Assembly: GCF_000421625.1 (NCBI RefSeq)
Contig: NZ_ATXJ01000006.1
Coordinates: 1-64,000, forward strand
Length of the DNA stretch: 64,000 bases
Direction: 5' to 3'
From: Thermus islandicus DSM 21543
GTDB lineage: Bacteria > Deinococcota > Deinococci > Deinococcales > Thermaceae
This document shows, in pieces, positions 59,632 to 64,000 of this stretch (its first letter is position 1; each line of letters opens with the position of its first letter). The notes beneath the pieces are model-generated. The model had not been told where the DNA came from and searched no databases. It was given only the letters and a program-made list of their open reading frames with translations. The position numbers and the translations under genes were made by a program.

Positions 59632-60474
59632 ATGAGGGTAGCCTTGGTCACCGATTCCACCGCCGACCTGCCGAAGCCCTTGAGGGAAGGGCTCGGAATC
59701 CGGGTCGTGCCCCTCTACGTGCACCTCGGGGGGAGGGTGTACCGGGACTGGGAGGAGATCACCCCCGGGGAGATCGTCCAGAAGGTACGGGCGGGAGAGA
59801 CCTTCCCCACCACCAGTCAGCCCTCGCCCGAGGACTTCGCCAGGACGTACGCCCAGGCCCTCGAGGCGGCAGACCACGTCCTCTCGCTCCACCTCTCGGG
59901 CAGGCTCTCGGGCACGGTGCGCTCCGCGGAGCTGGCCGCGGGCCAGTTCCCCGGCAAGGTCACGGTCCTGGACACCCAGGCCACCTCTTTGGGCCTGGGC
60001 ATGATGGTCCTAAGGGCCCACGAGCTCCTCTCGGAAGGGTACGGCCTGGAGGCCATGCTCAAGGAGATCCACCGCATCCGGGCCGACCACTTCGTGCGCT
60101 TCACCACGGCCACCCTGGAGTTCCTCAAGCGGGGTGGGCGCATCGGTGGGGCCCAGGCCTTGCTCGGCACCCTCCTCAACCTCAAGCCCATCCTCACCCT
60201 CAAGGAGGGCCGGGTGGAGACCGCAGGCCGGGCCCGGGGGGAAAGGAAGGCCCGAGAGGAGATCGTGAGGGACTTCCAGGCCTGGGCGGCGGGACGCCCA
60301 CGCATCCGCGCCTTTTTCCTCTATAGCGGCGAGGAGGAGGCCGTGCGCGAGCTAAGGGAGAGGGTCCTCGCGCTTGGCCTCCCCGTGGAGGAGGCCCTGG
60401 TGAGCGAGATCGGGGCGGTGATCGCCAGCCACACCGGACCCGGGGCCTACGGGGTCTACGCCTACAGCCTCTAG
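59632..60474 (+). CDS. DegV-family fatty-acid-binding protein
   Basis: 280 residues from the ATG at 59632, after GAAGGAGGG. LVTDSTADLPKPL at the start, TSQPSPEDF, the LHLSGRLSGTVRSAELAAG phosphate/fatty acid loop, and TLEFLKRGGRIGGAQALLGTLLNLKPIL (part). DegV proteins bind a fatty acid; as FakB they present it to the FakA kinase for acyl-phosphate formation. Co-directional with dtd, 12 bases away. Confidence 0.9.
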   Translation: MRVALVTDSTADLPKPLREGLGIRVVPLYVHLGGRVYRDWEEITPGEIVQKVRAGETFPTTSQPSPEDFARTYAQALEAADHVLSLHLSGRLSGTVRSAELAAGQFPGKVTVLDTQATSLGLGMMVLRAHELLSEGYGLEAMLKEIHRIRADHFVRFTTATLEFLKRGGRIGGAQALLGTLLNLKPILTLKEGRVETAGRARGERKAREEIVRDFQAWAAGRPRIRAFFLYSGEEEAVRELRERVLALGLPVEEALVSEIGAVIASHTGPGAYGVYAYSL

Positions 60475-60486
60475 CGGGGGGAAGGC

Positions 60487-60945
60487 GTGCGGGCTGTGGT
60501 GCAACGGGTTTCCGAGGCCTTCGTGGAGGTGGAGGGGGAGGTGGTGGGAAGGATCGGGCTGGGCCTCCTCGTCCTCCTGGGCGTGGGGCAGAAGGACAGC
60601 ACCGAGGATGCCCTCTACCTGGCGCGGAAGATCGTCCACCTCCGGGTCTTCCCCGACCTCGAGGGCCGGATGAACCTCTCCCTCCGGGAGGTGGGGGGGG
60701 AGGTGCTTGTGGTGAGCCAGTTCACCCTCTACGCCGACACCCGTAAGGGCCACCGCCCCTCCTTTCTTAAGGCGGCTCCGCCCGATCAGGGCAAAAGGCT
60801 CTATGAGGCGGCCATAGAGGCCTTCCTCCAGCAGGGGGTCCATGTGGAAACCGGCATCTACGGGGCCCACATGCGGGTCCACCTGGTGAACGACGGCCCC
60901 GTCACCCTCCTCCTGGACTCGGAGGAGCGCCTTAGGCCGAGGTAG
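60487..60945 (+). CDS. dtd: D-aminoacyl-tRNA deacylase
   Basis: 152 residues, GTG start at 60487. [20 protein letters not shown], the catalytic [17 protein letters not shown] motif, and the cross-subunit [13 protein letters not shown] motif with the GP pair that rejects L-amino acids. It hydrolyses D-Tyr/D-Asp and glycine from mischarged tRNA. Confidence 0.96.
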   Translation: MRAVVQRVSEAFVEVEGEVVGRIGLGLLVLLGVGQKDSTEDALYLARKIVHLRVFPDLEGRMNLSLREVGGEVLVVSQFTLYADTRKGHRPSFLKAAPPDQGKRLYEAAIEAFLQQGVHVETGIYGAHMRVHLVNDGPVTLLLDSEERLRPR

Positions 60946-61008
60946 CCTCTCACACCTCTCACCCTCGCCCCGGGGAGAATGGGGCGTGCTCCCGGGCACG
61001 TGGTGAAG

Positions 61009-62061
61009 ATGAAAAAGATAGAACCCAAGGACTGGATCCCCCTTATCAAGCCCTATACCAAGCCCAACATGGCCAGAAGCCTCCGCCAGGTGGCGAACAC
61101 CCTCCTCCCCCTCCTCCTCCTCTTCTACCTGGCCCACCGGGCCCTTTCGGTCTCCCTCTTCCTTACCCTGGCCTTAGACGCCCTGGCCGCCCTCTTCCTG
61201 GTGCGCCTCTTCATCCTCCAGCACGACGCCGGCCACGGTTCCTTCTTTCCCAAGAAGTGGATGAACAACCTCCTGGGCTTCCTCGCTGGGGTTTTGACCC
61301 TCGTCCCCTACCACCACTGGCAGCTCTCCCACGCACGGCACCACGCCACGAGCGGCAACCTGGACAAGCGGGGGGTGGGGGACATTTACACCATGACCCT
61401 GGAGGAGTACCTGCGGGCCACCCCGAGCGAGCGCCTGCGGTACCGGCTCTACCGCAACCCCTTTGTGATGTTCCTCCTTGGGCCCCTCTACGTCTTCCTC
61501 CTCTCCTACCGCCTTCCCTTGGGCTACGGCTCGGAAAAGCCCTCGGTGCGGAACTCCGTGGCCCTCACCAACCTCTTCCTCGTCCTCCTCTGGGCGGGGA
61601 TCTACCTGGGCTTCGGCCTCAAGACCCTCCTCCTCGTCTACCTCCCCATCCAGTACCTCGCCGGGATGGTGGGGATCTTCCTCTTCTACGTCCAGCACCA
61701 GTTTGAGGACGCCTACTGGGAGCACGACCCTCGCTGGGAGCACTTGAAGGCCGCCATGGAGGGGAGCACCTACCTAAAGCTTCCCAGGGTCCTCCAGTGG
61801 CTCACGGGGAACATCGGCTTCCACCACATCCACCACCTGGCCCCCAAGATCCCCAACTACCTCCTCCCCGAGGTGCAGGAGAAGGTGGACCTGGTGAAGG
61901 TGGCCCCCACCGTGACCCTCAGGGACGCCCTGGGCATCGCCTTCGCCGACCTGCACCTCCACGACGAGGAAAGCCGGAAGCTCATCGGCTTCAAGGAAGC
62001 CCACCGCAGGCTAAGGGAGAAGGCGAGGCTTGCTAGTGGCGGAAGTGGCGCACGCCCGTGA
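61009..62061 (+). CDS. Membrane fatty acid desaturase
   Basis: 350 residues from the ATG at 61009 (an upstream ATG at 60979 is also possible). Three histidine boxes for the di-iron site: HDAGH (72-76), HARHH (108-112) and GFHHIHH near residue 268, between long hydrophobic pairs. It resembles the delta-12/omega-3 type bacterial and plant enzymes. Thermus lipids are mostly saturated iso/anteiso chains, so its role may be minor, cold-induced or on another substrate. Converges on purH with 29 bases of overlap. Confidence 0.88.
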   Translation: MKKIEPKDWIPLIKPYTKPNMARSLRQVANTLLPLLLLFYLAHRALSVSLFLTLALDALAALFLVRLFILQHDAGHGSFFPKKWMNNLLGFLAGVLTLVPYHHWQLSHARHHATSGNLDKRGVGDIYTMTLEEYLRATPSERLRYRLYRNPFVMFLLGPLYVFLLSYRLPLGYGSEKPSVRNSVALTNLFLVLLWAGIYLGFGLKTLLLVYLPIQYLAGMVGIFLFYVQHQFEDAYWEHDPRWEHLKAAMEGSTYLKLPRVLQWLTGNIGFHHIHHLAPKIPNYLLPEVQEKVDLVKVAPTVTLRDALGIAFADLHLHDEESRKLIGFKEAHRRLREKARLASGGSGARP

Positions 62062-63523
62062 AGACCATGGCCATCCCCGCCTCCTCCGCCGCCCGGATGG
62101 AGTCCCCGTCCCGGAGGCTTCCCCCGGGCTGGATGACGGCGGCTACCCCGAAGGAGGCGGCGAGGCGAAGGACGTCGTCAAAGGGGAAGAAGGCGTCGGA
62201 GGCCAAGACGGCTCCCCTCGCCCCCTCCCCTGCGGCCTCGAGGGCGTGCCGGGCGGCGGCGAGGCGGTTTGTCTGTCCTACCCCGATCCCCAGGGTCCTT
62301 CCCCCCTTGGCCACCACGATGGCGTTGGAGCGCACGTGCTTCACCACCTTCCAGGCGAAGAGGAGGTCCTGCCACTCCGCCTCGGTGGGCGCCTTCTTAG
62401 TGACCACCCGGAGGTCCACCGGGTCCATGGCATCGGCGTCCTGCAGGAGCACCCCACCCCTTAGCCGCCTCAGGTCCAGGTAGAGGCCCTGGGCGGGGAA
62501 GGGCACCCGGAGGAGGCGGAGGTTTCTCTTCTTGGCCAAGACCGCCAGGGCCTCCTGGCTGAAGGCGGGGGCGAGGACCACCTCGAGGAAGACCTCCCCC
62601 AAGGCTTGGGCGGTGGGGCCGTCCACCTCCCGGTTGAAGGCCACGATCCCCCCGAAGATGGAGACGAGATCCGCGGCGTAGGCCTTCCTGTAGGCCTCCA
62701 AGGGCCCCTCCCCCAGGGCCACCCCGCAGGGGTTCTGGTGCTTCACCGCCACGCAGGCGGGTTCCGCGAACTCCGAGACCAGGTTCCAGGCGGCCTCCGC
62801 GTCCAGGTAGTTGTTGAAGCTCATGGCCTTGCCCTGGAGGACTTCGGCCAGAAGCAAGGGGCCTTCCTCCCCCACCACCCGGTAGAGGGCCGCCTCCTGG
62901 TGGGGGTTCTCCCCGTAGCGCAGGGGCGCCGCCCTCTTCAGGACCAGGAACTTCTCCTCGGGGAACTTCTCCCCGGCCAGCCACTCGGCGATGGCGGCGT
63001 CGTAGGCGGCGGTGTGGGCGAAGGCCTTGCGGGCAAGCTCCCGGCGGAACTCCGGCGTGGGCCCCTCCCTAAGGGCCTCGAGGACCTTCCCGTAGTCCCC
63101 GGGGTCGCAGACGGGGAGGACCGCCAGGTGGTTCTTGGCCGCCGCCCGGAGCATGGCGGGCCCCCCGATGTCCACCTGCTCCAGCGCCTCCTCAAAGGAA
63201 GCCCCCCGGGCCACCGCCTCCCGGAAGGGGTAGAGGTTCACCGCCAGGACGCCGATGCGCTCCAGGCCCAAGGACCTAAGCTCCTCCTCCTGGTCGGGCC
63301 GGGCGAGGAGGGCGGCGTGCACCCTGGGGTGGAGGGTCTTGACCCGGCCCGAGAGGACCTCGGGAAAGCCGGTGAACTCGGAGATGTAGGTCACGGGAAG
63401 CCCGGCCTCCTTCAGGACCCGGTACGTCCCCCCGGTGGCGAGGAGGCGGAAGCCCAGGTCCACAAGGCCCCGGGCGAAGGCCTCGAGGCCCCGCTTGTCA
63501 GAAACGGAGAGGAGCGCCCACAT
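62033..63523 (-). CDS. purH: Bifunctional AICAR transformylase / IMP cyclohydrolase
   Basis: 496 residues from the ATG at 63523. N-terminal IMP cyclohydrolase (LLSVSDKRGLEAFARGL, LLATGGTYRVL, GRVKTLHPRVHAALLAR) and C-terminal transformylase (LRYGENPHQEAALY, KHQNPCGVALG, IFGGIVAFNREV, RSNAIVVAKGG). Last two steps to IMP. The promoter is leaderless and meets that of the yqeY-like gene head to head. Confidence 0.96.
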   Translation of the reverse strand: MWALLSVSDKRGLEAFARGLVDLGFRLLATGGTYRVLKEAGLPVTYISEFTGFPEVLSGRVKTLHPRVHAALLARPDQEEELRSLGLERIGVLAVNLYPFREAVARGASFEEALEQVDIGGPAMLRAAAKNHLAVLPVCDPGDYGKVLEALREGPTPEFRRELARKAFAHTAAYDAAIAEWLAGEKFPEEKFLVLKRAAPLRYGENPHQEAALYRVVGEEGPLLLAEVLQGKAMSFNNYLDAEAAWNLVSEFAEPACVAVKHQNPCGVALGEGPLEAYRKAYAADLVSIFGGIVAFNREVDGPTAQALGEVFLEVVLAPAFSQEALAVLAKKRNLRLLRVPFPAQGLYLDLRRLRGGVLLQDADAMDPVDLRVVTKKAPTEAEWQDLLFAWKVVKHVRSNAIVVAKGGRTLGIGVGQTNRLAAARHALEAAGEGARGAVLASDAFFPFDDVLRLAASFGVAAVIQPGGSLRDGDSIRAAEEAGMAMVFTGVRHFRH

Positions 63524-63530
63524 GAAAGGG

Positions 63531-63547
63531 ATTGTACCCGCTAAACT
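63531..63547. promoter_or_regulatory. Back-to-back leaderless promoters of purH and the YqeY gene
   Basis: Leftward -10 TACAAT (complement of 63531-63536) is seven bases from the purH ATG. Rightward -10 TAAACT (63542-63547) is seven bases from the ATG at 63555. Only five bases separate the two -10 boxes, so each polymerase footprint covers the other start site. Confidence 0.6.
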
Positions 63548-63554
63548 GAGGGGG

Positions 63555-63941
63555 ATGACCATCTACGAGGGCATCCAAAAGGCCATCCGGGAGGCCATGA
63601 AGGCCAAGGACCAGAAGACCCTGGACTTCGCCCGGGTAGTCAAGGCGGAGTTGGACCGCAAGGGGGACGGCAAACCCCTCCCCGACGCCGAGGCGGTCAA
63701 GGTCCTGAAGGCCCTCAAGGAGATCGCCCTGGAGCAGGGAAACGCCTTTGAGGCAGAGTTCTTGGACCGCTTTTTGCCCAAGGAGATGACTGAGGAGGAA
63801 ATAGAGGCCTGGATCCGGGAAAACCTTGACCTCTCCCGGTTCAAAAACCCCCTGGCCGCCATCGGGGCCGTGACCCAGGCCCTGGGACCGAAGGCGCCTG
63901 GGGAGAAGGTGCGCCGGGTCATTGAGCGCATGGCCCGATGA
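63555..63941 (+). CDS. GatB/YqeY-domain protein
   Basis: 128 residues. Helical YqeY fold: the N-terminal part (YEGIQKAIREAMKAKDQKTLDFARVVKAEL, part) and the C-terminal GatB-like helical domain. Length is 20 less than usual (about 148), with a compact middle loop. It resembles the tRNA-binding tail of GatB; the cellular role is not settled. The stop overlaps the next start as ATGA. Confidence 0.85.
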   Translation: MTIYEGIQKAIREAMKAKDQKTLDFARVVKAELDRKGDGKPLPDAEAVKVLKALKEIALEQGNAFEAEFLDRFLPKEMTEEEIEAWIRENLDLSRFKNPLAAIGAVTQALGPKAPGEKVRRVIERMAR

Positions 63942-64000
63942 GCCCCTGGAAGCGCCTGGACCTGGAGGAGATCCTCTCCGAGCCCGTGCGCCTGGTGCGG
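63938..64000 (+). CDS. Start of an unidentified gene, cut by the window end
   Basis: ATG at 63938 in an ATGA overlap with the YqeY stop; 21 codons, beginning MSPWKRLDLEEILSEPVRLV. Too short to assign; the coupling suggests co-translation with the YqeY gene. Confidence 0.55.
   Translation, partial: MSPWKRLDLEEILSEPVRLVR

Noticed and set aside
1-64000. CRISPR arrays, tRNA or rRNA genes, insertion sequences
   Set aside because: I found no regularly spaced repeats, no tRNA cloverleaf with TTCRA arm in intergenic DNA, no rRNA segments and no transposase. The few non-coding gaps are short and assigned above.

Overview
The window looks like chromosome from a Thermus species. It is very GC-rich with strong G/C third-position bias. 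A Mn superoxide dismutase, a PaaI thioesterase and a long-chain acyl-CoA ligase are close to, but not identical with, the Thermus thermophilus proteins as I remember them. Many genes start 6-7 nt after a -10 box, i.e. they look leaderless, which is typical of Thermus. I see no rRNA, tRNA, CRISPR array, IS element or prophage. Identifications are by reading motifs and remembered families; no database was searched.

Layout. 1-1.5 kb: a truncated PLP decarboxylase (LysA type) and a XerD-type recombinase. 1.5-7.2 kb: the phenylacetyl-CoA epoxidation operon (TetR regulator, paaABCD, paaZ) and an HxlR regulator. 7.2-9.3 kb: remnants of nadB and nadC on either side of an intact vapBC pair. 9.3-13.8 kb: a thioredoxin-fold YyaL protein, then a fatty acyl-CoA ligase plus SDR pair behind a TetR-type operator. 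14-22 kb: a LacI-controlled sugar locus (GH130-like enzyme, ABC importer, debranching-type glucosidase). 22-28.2 kb: a thiamine operon (thiE-thiS-thiG-thiO-thiC, a NiaP-like transporter, thiD) behind a TPP riboswitch. 28.3-29.5 kb: three broken sulfate/siroheme genes collapsed together. 29.5-34.6 kb: late cobalamin genes.

34.6-43 kb is housekeeping: YpdA-like reductase, TerC, fumC, sodA, futalosine hydrolase, a PlsY/acyl-ACP-reductase-like fusion, and infC-rpmI-rplT with an ATA start codon on infC. 43-50 kb is a leftward operon joining a branched-chain-type ABC importer to paaI, paaK and a hotdog thioesterase; its promoter carries the same palindrome as the paaR promoter, so uptake and activation of phenylacetate probably share a regulon with the paa operon 40 kb away. 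50-56 kb is the 4-hydroxyphenylacetate meta-cleavage operon (DapA-like protein, hpaG, hpaE, hpaB, hpaC, hpaD), divergent from a PucR-type regulator. 57.5-64 kb holds an exported unknown, serA, degV, dtd, a fatty acid desaturase, purH, a YqeY protein and the first codons of one more gene.

Two themes stand out. First, the strain degrades aromatic acids (phenylacetate and 4-hydroxyphenylacetate), with regulators and transporter spread over the window. Second, there is local gene decay: NAD de novo synthesis (nadB, nadC), sulfate assimilation (tauE-like, cobA-like, sat) and a DMT permease are all reduced by deletions and frameshifts. The NiaP-like transporter in the thiamine operon and the NaMN-using cobT suggest dependence on salvaged niacin, which is a testable inference.
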